Below are positions 1 to 48,353 of a stretch of 64,000 bases of DNA, piece after piece. The translations under genes and the position numbers were made by a program. Numbering within the stretch: the stretch's first letter is position 1; the number at the start of each line of letters is the position of its first letter. The notes below the pieces were generated by a model. That model worked only from the letters and a program-made list of their open reading frames with translations, did no database searches and was not told the origin of the DNA. Source of the DNA: Pseudorasbora parva (lineage: Eukaryota > Chordata > Actinopteri > Cypriniformes > Gobionidae); the NCBI RefSeq assembly GCF_024679245.1, contig NC_090172.1, positions 3,965,446-4,029,445 of the forward strand, read 5' to 3'.

Positions 1-1236
1 AACACAAGCTCAAGATACTTTCATGTTTTATTCTATGCCATAAAACACATCAGTAATACCCCTTTGTCTTTCAAAAGGTGATTGCTAACAAGTGGCTAAA
101 TATCTACAAGTTAACATTAAAAATCAATTTCCCTATAGAGACAATAAATGTTGTGCTCTATAAATGGAGTCATGGGTAAAACATGTCATGTCACCGATTG
201 GCTGATGGCTCTCAAAATTATGCAGTTACAGTATCATCCAGCAAAACAGCCATCCTGAAACTACAATTATATAGTACAATGAATCAGATAAGCACATTTA
301 ACTGTCCACACACTTTTGACAAGGATCAACTGTCACAGGAAACAGAGATGAAGTGCTAAACCAAGAAGTGATAGTCTATTACTCACACATCTACATAAAG
401 TGACACGTCCTATGACTTTGTGTGTGTGTGTGTGTGTGTGATTTATGTGGATAAATGTACCTTGTGCAAGCAAATCTGTCAAAGTGAGTTTATCAAATCT
501 GGACACTGGACTGACTAGAAACTTAAACTAACAAACCCTCTTTGAGCAAACATATACTTTGAGGTGCGTCACAAAGGCACGGCTTTGACAGGCTGTCATT
601 ACCGTAATTGGTTGCCTCTTTAGTCATCCTGAGAGAACGACCTCATTGAGAAAACACACATTATTACAGAGACACAATTCTTTGTCTGAGGTTGGAGTAA
701 AGCAACCCCTTTTATTGTCTCATCAAATGGTTTATTTTGTGCGAAACTGTTACTATTAATGACAACCTACCTTGCATGATCAAACAGCCTAATCCATTAA
801 AGAGTAATGGTGACAATTCCCTCGTTTTGTTGGATGAATTTATTTCTTTTATGGAAAGTTTACTTTCATAAAATGAAGAACTGGCCCATGCCCAAGTTTC
901 TATGACATTCTGGTCCCTAAACTTACTGGCGTTAGTCTAAGGCAAGCACGAGTAATGAAAAACACATGTCCCTATGTTTTTCAATTAATCTCCATCAGGA
1001 GAATATATAACCTGGGCTGATTCAATGATGGATTCGTGCACTTCAGGGGCGGTTGAAACCTTTAACCGAAAACATTCAGTCAAGCAATATGTGGGTGCTT
1101 CATTTATTCTGTGTGCAGTCAAAACAACTCGTCATAATGGCTGGCAATAAATCAGTTATTAGACTATAATCTGGAGTTGTGGGGGAGAGAAGCTGATGGT
1201 TATCTCAGCTTTCAAATAAAAAAATGAACACATCAC
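1..1236. other. myo9a intron, start of window
   Basis: Non-coding sequence downstream of exon i on the minus strand. Apart from a (TG)11 tract at 419-440 I see no exon, RNA gene or clear transposon end. Confidence 0.6.
419..440. repeat. (TG)11 microsatellite
   Basis: Uninterrupted dinucleotide run. Confidence 0.95.
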
Positions 1237-36457
<35,221 letters not shown>

Positions 36458-36795
36458 CTGTGAACACAGGAAAAAAACTTTAACTTTTAGCTGCATTTTC
36501 TGAAGTCCACTTTAATATGGTATAAAGTTTGTATATCATTTAAGTAAGATTGAATTGAAGGGAATAAAAAAAACTTAAAACTAATTAATATAAATGGCAA
36601 TATAAATGATTCAGAATTTAAATATTAGGCCTTTATATTAATTTACAATATTTTATGTTAAACCTTAAATTGTCATAAAAATAATTTATATAATAATGCA
36701 ACAGGTTTTACTACACATTTTCAATGCTCATTAAGCAGCAACAACAACAAAAAATTCAGGAATTTGAAACAAACTAATTTGTATTTCAAAAAATG

Positions 36796-36836
<41 letters not shown>

Positions 36837-36934
36837 GGTCTATGTGGTTTACAGGGACTCTCCATAGGCGTAATGGTTTTTATACTGTACAAACCGTATT
36901 TTCTATCCCCTTACACTGCCCCTAAACCTACCCA

Positions 36935-36973
<39 letters not shown>

Positions 36974-37073
36974 GGTCTATGTGGTTTACAGGGACTCTCC
37001 ATAGGCGTAATGGTTTTTATACTGTACAAACCGTATTTTCTATCCCCTTACACTGCCCCTAAACCTACCCATC
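36796..37073. repeat. tandem duplication of (CA)n plus a 100-bp block
   Basis: (CA)n at 36796-36832 is followed by a block starting GTTGGTCTATGTGGTTTACA and ending CCCTAAACCTACCCATCA. The same (CA)n plus block follows at once (36937-37073). The two blocks look identical by eye. The following stretch to 37250 (GGACATTTGATATGTCCTTA..) is part of the same common fish repeat. Confidence 0.85.
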
Positions 37074-37247
37074 ACAGGAAACATTCTGCATTTTTACTTT
37101 TTCAAAAAAACATCATTTAGTATGTTTATAAGGCCATTTGAATTATGAGGACATTTGATATGTCCTTATAAACCACATTTATACTGTAATACCAGTGTAA
37201 TACCCATGTAGTTATACAAATTTGTGTCCTCATTAACCACATAAACA

Positions 37248-37249
<2 letters not shown>

Positions 37250-37291
<42 letters not shown>

Positions 37292-37309
37292 TACACATAC
37301 ATACACAAA

Positions 37310-37345
<36 letters not shown>

Positions 37346-37347
37346 AA
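37250..37347. repeat. compound (CA)n/(TACA)n/(GA)n microsatellite
   Basis: CA run, then CATACATACACA, CA run, then (AG)n to about 37347. Confidence 0.9.
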
Positions 37348-37349
37348 AG

Positions 37350-37549
37350 TGAACGACACTGCTGGTCACTTTCAGAAGGTGTAGCAATGCTTTCTTTTCC
37401 CAGAATGTGAAACACAAATGGTTTAATTCTCAGTTTTTAAATATTTTTTTAAATAATATTTAAATAGATTTCAAAAACTAATTGCAATATTGTATCACAT
37501 TTAACAAGATATTGCATATCGCATTTTTCTTCAATATCGCACAGCCCTC
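37350..37549. mobile_element. right part of a hAT MITE, same family as 38224-38834
   Basis: It shares CTGGTCACTTTCAGAAG, CTTTTCCCAG, AAATAGATTT and the end ATTGCATATCGCATTT .. ATATCGCACAGCCCT with the element at 38224. Its left part is absent, replaced by the microsatellite. Confidence 0.7.
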
Positions 37550-38223
37550 AATCTGACACAGGGCAAAGACTAAAATAAATGTTTGGTAAGAGTGCTCTAA
37601 ATCTGGTGTAAGTGTCCACTACATCCCCTTTTGGTCTGTGTTTGTTATGTGCCGGCCTGGAGAACAGGAAGTTTTAAAGTTGTACATAAACGCTCTCGTT
37701 ATTTGTAGCTCCACCACAAGTAAACAAATTCCTCAGTGGAATGAGCTGGACACCCACGGCCGCTCCAGAGGTCACTCTCACAGCCAGGCCAACCAGACGC
37801 ACACCGACCGCCCTGCTGTGAGTCAGACTTTCAGAGTGGGTTTAAGGCTCTAAGGGGAAGCAAGGACAGCTCGAATTCTTGGTAGGGCGGCTCCACCGAC
37901 AGACAAACAGCTGACAGCCATGAGCTACTGTAACAGTCTGTGCTCACGGACATCGTGACGCATCGAACAAGCTATGTTAAGTAATGTCTTGAATTGTCTA
38001 GAAAAAGTTCTGTCAAACACAGAGATAAACTTTACAGATGGCCTCTGGAACCCGTGTTGGAAAAGTCTTTTTAGCCCTTCAGGACGAACAGCACATGGTG
38101 AACATCAAGTGGACGTTGCACAGTTACTCCTCTGACATATTAACGAAGGCTACGTCAGAAATTCATCACTAAAATGGAAGGATGTGTGGTCAGACGAGGA
38201 CCGAAATCAGTTAACGTGTCAAC

Positions 38224-38834
38224 AAGGGCTGTGCAATATATCGAAATATCGCAAATGTACATATATCGCAATTAGCATATCGCAACGGCACGCAATATCT
38301 GAATGATTTTAATAGGCTACTTCAACATTGTGTACGTTTTAGGTCGACGTATAGCAGAGAAATAGACTGGGCACACGACTGTTACTTATGTAACTTGCTT
38401 GACATTAAAAAGAGTTATTAAAATGGTAAATGGACTGCATTTATTTAGCACTTTTAACAGACCTATGGCCATCCAAAACGCTTTACATAACGCCTCACAT
38501 TCACCCATTCATACACCGACAGCGATGTCAGCCATGTAAGGCGGGAAAAAATTATTTGCAGTCTCGCGCTGTCTGACACACACACCGAAATGTGAACGAT
38601 ATGTGAAAAATGTTTGCTAAAAAATTGCTGGTCACTTTCAGAAGTTGCCGATGCTTACTTTTCCCAGGAAGAATGTAAAACACAGATCGTTTCATTTTCA
38701 ATTTTTAAATAATTAATACTTAATAAAATTTAAATAGATTTTACACACTAATAGCAACATCGTATCGCATATCGACTATTGCATTATTTTAAAACATATT
38801 GCATATCGCATTTCTCTTCAATATCACAGCCCTA
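38224..38834. mobile_element. hAT MITE, 611 bp, perfect 8-bp target duplication
   Basis: GTGTCAAC is duplicated at 38216-38223 and 38835-38842. The ends are AAGGGCTGTGCAATATATCG and CTTCAATATCACAGCCCTA. Inside, ATATCGCAA-type motifs recur. No transposase frame. Confidence 0.88.
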
Positions 38835-39200
38835 GTGTCAACTCTAAATCAGAAGACACCGCAACAGTCGACGGCTATCACAGGCCTTCTGGAGACAAAC
38901 ATCTTTAAACAGACTGAAGAGAATAATAGTGAGGATGGACTTGGCAGGCCTGTCGCACGTGAAAGCACGCCAGATTTCTTGATACTAGACATTCCTGTTA
39001 CTGCAGGAAACCGCTGCCATTAAAATCTGCTGAGATTTCCATATCATTGTACTGAAGTGCATTTCCCAGAAGCATTGGTAGCAAACCGTTTTCAGGCATT
39101 ACACTCTCGACCTGCGGTTAGAAGCATTGTGTCTGGTTAGTATGACACGTGGCCTTCAATACATCATGCTTCAGCAAAATAAACCAGCTAACTATACCTG

Positions 39201-40262
<1,062 letters not shown>

Positions 40263-40924
40263 CACATTGTCTGGAGTTAAAGGTCTTGACCTCATAGGAG
40301 AAGGAGGAAGTGAATAAACTACTATTTAGCCAAATTACTGAAATACATTGACACATATGAACAGAATAAAATGACGTCAAAAGCAGGAATGAGAAGTTCG
40401 TGGCTGTTTCCAGCACAAGACGCTGGGGAACGTTCAGCAAACATGTTTTGGATGAGCTCCACAAAGGCGTTTGTTCAGTGTAAGAGCTTTTGAATTGATC
40501 TCAGGGGTTAAGAGAGAATTGAAACCATTAGAGCGTTCTGTCACTCACACAAACACACAACAACCCGCTCTGATCACACACCACGTCTGCTAATGGACCG
40601 CATCAGGTAAAGATTATCTCGTGGACAGAGAACCGTCACAGGGGAATTACTCTCAATACAGGTTTCAGTTTGATAAGCCTCCCCCACATGTGAGCACAAA
40701 GTGTTTGCAGTGAGTCTCAAGTGTCTTTCTTAAGGCCCTAATAAACTCACACAGAGTCCGTTCTTCACTCAGGGTTAAAAAGAAGTTTGAAATACGTGAT
40801 TGAAGCGAGCCGTCTTGAGGAAAACCCATGACCTTTCAGTGTGCAATGAGCATCGTGGTACATAAAGGGTCAGCTGGTGGATCTTCTGATTCGCAGCTAA
40901 ACACACACACAAAAATCCAGCAAA
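40263..40924. other. upstream intron, no recognised element
   Basis: Non-coding sequence; no exon, repeat end or RNA gene recognised. Confidence 0.4.
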
Positions 40925-41114
40925 TACACTGTCAGAAAAAAAGGTACAGGGCAGTACCCTAAGGTACAAAACTGAAAAGGTAGTAATATGTACCTTCTAA
41001 GGTACTAATATGTACCATTTAGGGCTAAGTAAGGTACAAAGATGTACCTTTTTACTTTTGTACCTTAGGGTACCGCCCTAGTGACAGCACTGTACCTTTT
41101 TTTCTGAGAGTGTA
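40925..41114. mobile_element. MITE with ACACTGTCAGAAAAAAAGG ends, 190 bp
   Basis: TACACTGTCAGAAAAAAAGG is mirrored by CCTTTTTTTCTGAGAGTGTA. Internal GGTACAxxATGTACC motifs form nested inverted repeats. Confidence 0.82.
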
Positions 41115-41540
41115 TGGGTGTGATGTTTTACTGTGCTTTATAAATCACTCAATAGGAATGAGAGCATCTTCCAAATGTTCTGGCACTCTGCCGTCGTCAC
41201 CTTTATGCCATATGGACTGAAAATTTCAACAGCACTCATTTTCCTCATTTCCCCTTTCGTCCTGCACTCTTAAGTGACTCACTGCTTGGCGTACTCCAGA
41301 AATAGGACATTTTTCCTAGATTACAGCGCGAAGACACAAAAAGGAAGCCCTGAATGGCCCAGAACTCTGCTTTTGATTGGCCGAAATGGAGCCAATCCTC
41401 CCGTGTGTCTTTAGATTATCTGTGGGATGCAGTCAGTTGTAGTAATGGGAGCGGTAAATGTATATAAAATATGTCAGCAAAATTAAAAGCCAGATTCCTT
41501 ATATTCCCTGTAAAGCCAAGCTTCTAAACTTTAAAACTTT

Positions 41541-41719
41541 CCTGTAGCTCATCCAGTAGAGCGTGGTGTTAGCAACACCAAGGTCATGGGTTCGATTCCC
41601 AGGGAAAGCAAGAATTGACACAAAAAAAAAAAAGTTAAATGTGTACCTTAAAAATGTAATGTAAGTCGCTTTGGATAAAAGCGTCTTCCAAATGCATAAA
41701 TGTAAATGTAAATGTAAAA
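41541..41719 (+). mobile_element. tRNA-derived SINE with L2-type 3' tail
   Basis: The head has A-box-like GTAGCTCATCCAGTAGAGCG and B-box GGTTCGATTCCC in tRNA spacing, so it is Pol III-derived. An A-run and then TAAGTCGCTTTGGATAAAAG .. ATGTAAATGTAAATG follow; the same tail closes the L2 fragment at 33845-34656. This fits a SINE mobilised by an L2-type LINE. Confidence 0.88.
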
Positions 41720-42593
41720 CGACACTCATTTTGTGCTGGCTAAGCAAGTGGTTGTTAAGTAACATGATAACTTAGTAGCACATTTCAGATTTAAGAGGTT
41801 AAGATGATGATTAATTAGTTTATTGATTGTTAACTTAAACAACGGTCAATTAAGGGAATTTCTGTAAAATGACATCCATAATTATTACTAATATAAATAT
41901 ACAGGGATGTTCTGATGGTCCAGTATTTCTTCTGATATTTTTCAACCCTTTCTAACGGATGCTTCCAAAACTATCTAAATGTTTTGCAATGTCTAGCAAA
42001 ACTGTATGAATTTATAGCTGTATAATCTTCCAGCTATTCTTTTAAGTAAAATCCTATCAAATAAGTTGTTTAATTACATTTTTCAGTGATGCACCAAAAT
42101 AAACACAGAACCAAATAATTTATTTGTGGTAGCCAGAATTTTGGTGCACAGTTGTTTTTTGTGTGTGAAGATGCTAAACTATTAATTTTTCTCAATATAA
42201 AATGGTTTTAATATGGCATGTTTCACCTAAAAATGACAATTTTTCAGTAATTTCCCCACCCTGATGTCTGGTCTAAAACCTTTGGTTATCTTCTGAACTC
42301 AAATAAAGAAATGTTTTATATTCTCTCTTAATAAAAAAAAAAAAATGTAAAAGTAATCCATATATGAATTGTGCGGATGAATTATGATGCACAAATGGAG
42401 TTTATTTTAATCACATATTAACATTGATTAACACGCTTGCATAGAGCATATTAAATAAAGCAAACACAGAAATGCAGCCGTGTAAGAGGTGACGAGTTTA
42501 TGTTTTGGGTAAAAATAACTTATTTTTCCCTGCATTCGGTTTAAATGCTGAATGCATTTAAACTGAATTCAGTTTTGGAAAACATATATTATG
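41720..42593. other. upstream intron, no recognised element
   Basis: AT-rich non-coding sequence with short A-runs. The flanking ATATTATG at 42586-42593 is the target copy of the next element. Confidence 0.4.
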
Positions 42594-43001
42594 TAGGAAT
42601 GCACCGATTTGAACATTTTGGCCGATACGATAATCCTTTATATTTGAAAGCTGTTAACAGATATATTGGCAGATAAATCTAAATCCAAAGTTTTATATCA
42701 TTTTTGACAGCCTGATTACAAAAACAAATTCTTACCATTAAAATCAATTTCCCAAACACACAATTGAAATGTTCTCGTTATAATTTTATGTAGCATATGA
42801 CAGAAAGTGTTTTAAATCATATTTGAAGCAATTCAAACCTATTACACATCTGAAGTGTTTCAGCTGAAGGAAATAAACACATTATTTATCAAGCTTTAAT
42901 ATATCAGTCAAATTTTCTTATAGAGCTGATAACAATAACATTAAACATGAACATTATATCGGCTGATAACGATATGGGTGCCAATATATCGTGCATCCCT
43001 A
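42594..43001. mobile_element. hAT MITE, 408 bp, perfect 8-bp target duplication
   Basis: ATATTATG is duplicated at 42586-42593 and 43002-43009. The ends TAGGAATGCACCGAT and TATCGTGCATCCCTA are inverted. Internal GGCCGATACGATAAT and GGCTGATAACGATA motifs are typical. Confidence 0.9.
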
Positions 43002-44166
43002 ATATTATGCACTAAAATGAGATAAAATGGCAAAGAAATCATCAAATTAAATGTCTTGAGCTATAGAGTGAAATATGTCTTCCAGTTTTCAAAACACAGC
43101 ACCTGTGTTTCTCCCCAGATATTCTCCAATCTGCCAGAAACATGAAGAGGGTCTTTGGGACCATTAGTTGGGACACAACCCAGACGTCTGCACTGCAGAG
43201 ACCCTGGCATCTACTTCTGCTACATAATTATATAACCCCCACCAAAGCTCCCAGAGACTCTGGATGCAATTAAAACCAATGCAGAGAGTTAAAACCTTCA
43301 CACATCCGACATCGGCCAGCATTAAGTATTTATGTGATGCTCTTGGCACGCAAAAGCATCTGTGCATCCAGATTAGTCATGTGAAAAACAGGAAGCTACA
43401 GCAAGTGTAATTAGAAACCTTGACGAAACTCTCCAACACTTCTCATGGTAAGAGTTTTTGATCTCACACATCACAATAAAGCAATAAATCACAATGTGTC
43501 ATGCGTTACAGTGATTTTACCATGGATATAAGAAGAGTTGTTGTTAGGCATGACACATAGCAGAGTGCCAAAAAACCAAGAACCATGGTAAAAATAACTA
43601 ACTCGATAGCCGCATTTCCACTGTCGGGTCAGTGCGGGTCAGGGCTTTCAACAGGCCAGGCTTGACCTGAGGCACTGAGCCCAAAACCACAATGTTTTAA
43701 CCATCGGACCAGAAGCTCTTCACTAAAACCCTCTGTAACACACCTCTCTGGAACAAAATCATACACACACACATACACACACACCATCATTTCACTAGCA
43801 GATGGAAGTTTGATCAGAAAACTAATCTGAAAGAAATGACAAAAAAATAGCCAGATCGCAGAGCGAACATTAAATAAATTAAAAATAAAAGCAGCCGTTT
43901 GTTGGCTTTTTTGTTTTAGAAAGCCAAGCATTAATGTTTTACCACAGTTTTACTCTAATAAGTGATATATTGTAGATTGGGTGAACCCACCCTGATCTGC
44001 CAGAGATTTGATATCGCCCTGCAGCTCAGTCTGGAAACCTGTGCATACTTTTATCCTACTTCTGTTACACTTTTGCAAGAACCAATCACAGACTGGCTTA
44101 TCCACCTGACGCGCTATTGGCGGGTTTAACACGACGACAGATAGAGAAACGATGGGTCGTTGCCCA
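43002..44166. other. upstream intron with a possible TE end
   Basis: The GCCGCATTTCCACTGTCGGG stretch at about 43609 resembles a fish DNA-element end, but no partner was found. No exon is seen. Confidence 0.4.
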
Positions 44167-44333
44167 TTGATCACACCTCTTGTGGTCTGATTGGCTGAAG
44201 GACTATCGATTTGCATACAGTCATTTGAACTATGCTCGTTGATCACGCCTCTTGTGGTCTGATTGGCTTAAGGACTATCGATTTGCATACAGTCATTTGA
44301 ACTATGCTCGTTGATCAGACCTCTTGTGCAGGA
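44167..44333. repeat. 72-bp tandem duplication (2.3 units)
   Basis: TTGATCA(C/G) starts at 44167, 44239 and 44311, exactly 72 bp apart. The unit contains CCTCTTGTGGTCTGATTGGC, GGACTATCGATTTGCATACA and GTCATTTGAACTATGCTCG. Confidence 0.9.
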
Positions 44334-44894
44334 GAAAATACAGAGCAGACTCTCCAGACTAATGTATTGGTTCTCCGGAAAAAAATGGCGTTGAGGGGTA
44401 AAATGGGTTATTTTGGCAATGTTGCCTGCTAAAATTCGCACTCATGGGTCTATATATCACATAATTGATGTTGCTTCAACCCGCGGACATAGAAAACAAA
44501 CCGCGGAAATAAACACAGACTTGGCAACACAGTGCAGTTGAGCTCTGTTGTCATTTGATAACTAACATTATGTGTCGCTTCGTTGCTCTGATTGGTTGTA
44601 GGTCTGTCCAATTGATGTCTTTCCTGGTTGGGTTGAAACACGCCCCATAATCACAGCCCAATGGAGCATCAGACTCATATTCTGACTAGAATTGAGTATG
44701 ACCACGGCAGGCTTTGTAAAAGTAGCATTTCTTTGCAATATATGTAAATGGCAATTAGATGCCATTTATACTTTATTTTGAAAGATGCATACTATTTGCA
44801 CCTCAGTATTATTATACATTAACAGGATGCAATAATAACAGAGTTTAAATTGTCGTATTTATTCAAAGTATTAAATCTATTCCACCTTAATGGG

Positions 44895-45138
44895 ACAATA
44901 AAGCCCTCCCTACACCTACAAAACAAATATTTATTATTATTTGTTTTTAAATTGTTAGGCACTATTTCCACTTTTAGAACATTTTCTTATTTTTCTTGAA
45001 AGTAAATGCCTTTTTGAACTGATATGTGATGGTAAAAGGGAGAAAAGCGAGCTTTGTAAAATGTGGATTGGAACCCGGGTCGATCGCATCAAAACCAAGA
45101 TCCTTGAGCCGTACGCTTTACTGACTGCGGCACTGTTC
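44895..45138 (-). mobile_element. tRNA-derived SINE, minus strand, same family as 15069
   Basis: Read on the minus strand, the head has GTGCCGCAGTCAGTAAAGCG and a B-box-like GGGTTCCAATCC. The body CTCCCTTTTACCATCACATA, GGCATTTACTTTCAAG and AGAAAATGTTCTAAAAGTGG follows, then an ATAATAATAAAT tail. The body matches 15170-15260, so both are one SINE family. Confidence 0.72.
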
Positions 45139-45656
45139 CAAATTAAAGTGCCTACTGGAAACTAGGACTTTCCCACTTCAGAGGACAGACAGAACGCACC
45201 ATAGATACCCATTAGATTAAACTCTTCTTTAAGGCTCATCCTAAAACTTCAATGTGGTTCCATCAACTTCCCCTATAACAGAATTCAATCACTGTACTTC
45301 AGGCAGAGACAAGCATAATTTACAACGGCTTTAAAAGTGCTTTATCTAATATGATTTTAAAGTCGGAGTGATCCATTTTGTAGTGGAGAAATGCTAGGAG
45401 AGGATGGAGACGGATGGGGTTAGTATGAGACAGAAAGAGGGAATGGCTCATCTCGTGACAGAGCTGGAGGGGGACTCATCACTCAATGGTCAATAGCGGT
45501 CCATGATGAAGCTGTAGGGCCTTGCAGCGAAAGTCAGGGATGTGAAATGAGGGTCTGTGTTCCTGTGAGGGATGATCAGTCTTGTGTACGGTTCACGTAT
45601 TGCATTTAAGGCCAACTGTTGAGTAAAAAAGTCGAGAAAGTGGACACTCTCTCTAC

Positions 45657-45890
45657 TGTCTTACTGCAAAAAAAAGGCTTTTCTTACTTAGCATTTTTGT
45701 TTCTAGTCTTGTCTTGTTTTGAGAAAAAATACTTAAATTTAGAGAGTTTTGGCTTAAAACACTGCCAGTGGGGTAAGCAAAATAATCTTAAACCAACAAT
45801 ATTTTTCTTACCCCACTGGCAGATTATTTTGCTTAAGCAAAAAAACTCTTAATTTTGAGTAATTTTTTCCCAAAACAAGACAATAATTTG
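45657..45890. mobile_element. MITE, third copy of the TGCAAAAAATG family, with internal palindrome
   Basis: ACTGCAAAAAAAAGGCTTTT to CCCAAAACAAGACAATAAT follows the 7532 element. Its centre holds CACTGCCAGTGGGGTAAGCA and TTACCCCACTGGCAG as inverted arms. Confidence 0.72.
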
Positions 45891-46214
45891 CAAAACAACT
45901 TGCAGTTTGACATGAAATAATCATGAAATTTTGCCAATTTCATAAGAATTATTAAAAGGGAGCTGCTATTTGCACTAAGTGAAAACGGATGCACACAGAA
46001 AGCTGGATGAAGTCTTTTAAACTAGACTAGTTCTCTTTCACGTGTTTTTGCGATTAAACTGTCAAATGCACTATTAATTGTAAATATTGTGATACATTCT
46101 TAAATTGTGGAAGTTTTATGAATGCAATAATGAATTGGATTTCATGGGGCCATAACATTTCATAAAATGTTAAATTTTAATAAATCATTGTTAAATCGTA
46201 TAAGTGTCACAGAC

Positions 46215-47664
46215 CAGTGGTTCTCTAATAGGGGTACGTAAAGGCACTCCAGAGGGTGAGATTTTAACTACTTAAACTCCAAAACCCTTTTTTGGGATTT
46301 CCGCCTGGATTTGGCCGACCCAAATTGAAAAGCTTCCCATACACACATACACTGTGTACACAAGTTGGAAACCCTTTAAAGTTACATAAAACACTGCTAA
46401 AAGTGATAAACATGTAAGTATAGGTTGTCTGAGCTATTATAACCCCGCAAAAATGTAGGCGCTTTTTTAAAATATAAATTCATTTTTGAAAGTGTGTAAC
46501 TCAGGCCTGTGTGCTCTAGGACCCTGCAGACAGTTTGGGCTGCTTCCACTAAATTCCAGAAAATAGTGGAAAAAAGAAGTTTGTCGGTGTCATGTTGTAT
46601 GCCAGATTTACTCAAATGGGTCTGAAGGGATGACCCCACCTTTTTCCCCCCTCCCCGACCCTGCTACACCCCTCCACCACCCCCTCCCACCACCATATAC
46701 AGTGATATAAATGCAATATCCCAGTTTCATTAAATTAATGATATATGTTGGAAGCAGCCCAAAGTGTCTGCAGGGTCCTAGAGCACACAGGGCCTGAGTT
46801 ACACACTTACAAATATGCATTTTTTTAAATCAAAAAGCACCAACATTTTTGGGGGGTTATAACAGCTCAGACAACCTATACTTAAATTTTTTTTTTGACT
46901 TTTCGCAGTGTTTTATGTAACTTCAAAGGGTTTCCTGAAAAATGACACCAACATTTTGAACCTAGACCACTGTATGTGTGTATGGGAGGCTTTTCAATTT
47001 GGGTAGGCCAAATCCAGGCGGAAATGGCACCAGTGTAATTTAGTGTTAATACATTACTTTGTGTAAAACAAATGCCAAAGTGATGCATATCTCCAGAAAG
47101 AAGAGACCCTAAGCTTTCAAATGGTACCTCATATGACATCAGAGCTCCTCCACAGACATTTAAAATGGAAAATATATACATGACGATGGAGTTTAAGTGG
47201 TTAAAATATAGCCTACATATATTTAAAAAGTAGCATCCATGCAAAAATCCTTTAAAACTAATTATTTAATTAATATTTAAGGAAAATATAAGTTCATAAA
47301 ATTAATTTTATATTCAGTAGGCTATTCCATTTTTATTACCCTAAAAACCCAGAGTTCCCCCCATACCAGGATGGTTTGGCCCAACCTGTAATATGCCGCT
47401 TGACATCACCTGTCAATCACTTAGATTAACGATGGAGTCGTAGTTAAAGCGTAGCAGCACCTTCAAAATAATAAAAAAAAGTTTTCTAATGTTTTCATTT
47501 TGTATGTGTTTACCTGTTCCAAAGTTTAATAAATCAGACACTGATTGCAGTGCTCTCTTTTAAGTCTTCTCCAAACCAAAAATGCTTAGCGCTGCTTAGG
47601 GGGTACTTGGCTGAAAAAATATTTCACAGTGGGTACATCACTAAAAAAAGGTTGAGAACCACCG
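46215..47664. mobile_element. hAT-like fold-back element, 1450 bp
   Basis: The flanks TCACAGAC and TCATAGAC differ by one base, an 8-bp duplication. The ends CAGTGGTTCTCTAATAGG and GGTTGAGAACCACCG are inverted. Inside, two arms of about 300 bp (about 46270-46560 and 46745-47030) are inverted copies: GATTTCCGCCTGGATTTGGC against CCAAATCCAGGCGGAAAT, and GGACCCTGCAGACAGTTTGG against its complement. Confidence 0.85.
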
Positions 47665-48277
47665 TCATAGACTGTCCATGAAGTTTCCTGCCAATAATTG
47701 TCTCTCACGTTTGCCCATCGATTCCCCATATAATCAGCAAGAGTCGGACGCGACTGAAGCGGAGCGGTTGGGTGTATAATGCCATTCCTCATTCGTCAAA
47801 CGCAGGGAAGTTCAGGCTCTTATCTTTCAGTGCTCTGAGAGTCGCCTGCTTTCCTTCAACTCCGAGCTGAAAGCCACATCCTTCCCGTCATCCCCTCACA
47901 ATTACACTACACAGCGAGAAAGTGTGCCTATCAGAGTTCTTTAAATACCTCTCACTCCTAAACACACACGTAGAAAAACAAACACACTTCCCTGTGATAG
48001 TAGTCTATTCAGAGTTAATTGGTGTGGCTGGCATTTTAAACGCCGCGCTCTGACAGGAGCCAAGTTTCTGCTCGGCCCCAGTTTTCCAGTGACAGCGCAC
48101 CAGAATCATCACGTGTTCTTTAGCTTTTACAGAGGTTCAGTAAGGGAGTTAAATGATAATAAATAAATAAAAAGTGTTAATTAGCCACCATTTTTTCATT
48201 GAACAAATTCAATGAAGGCCGTGACCAGGTTTCTGTAGCCCTCAGGAGTCTCGACACACCTTTATAATTTTCTACAG

Positions 48278-48353
<76 letters not shown>

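Noticed and set aside
41541..41612. tRNA gene
   Set aside because: A and B boxes are present, but it is followed by an A-run and an L2 tail, which marks a SINE.
45040..45138. tRNA gene
   Set aside because: B-box-like sequence is present but the cloverleaf cannot be closed, and a SINE body follows. It is a SINE head.
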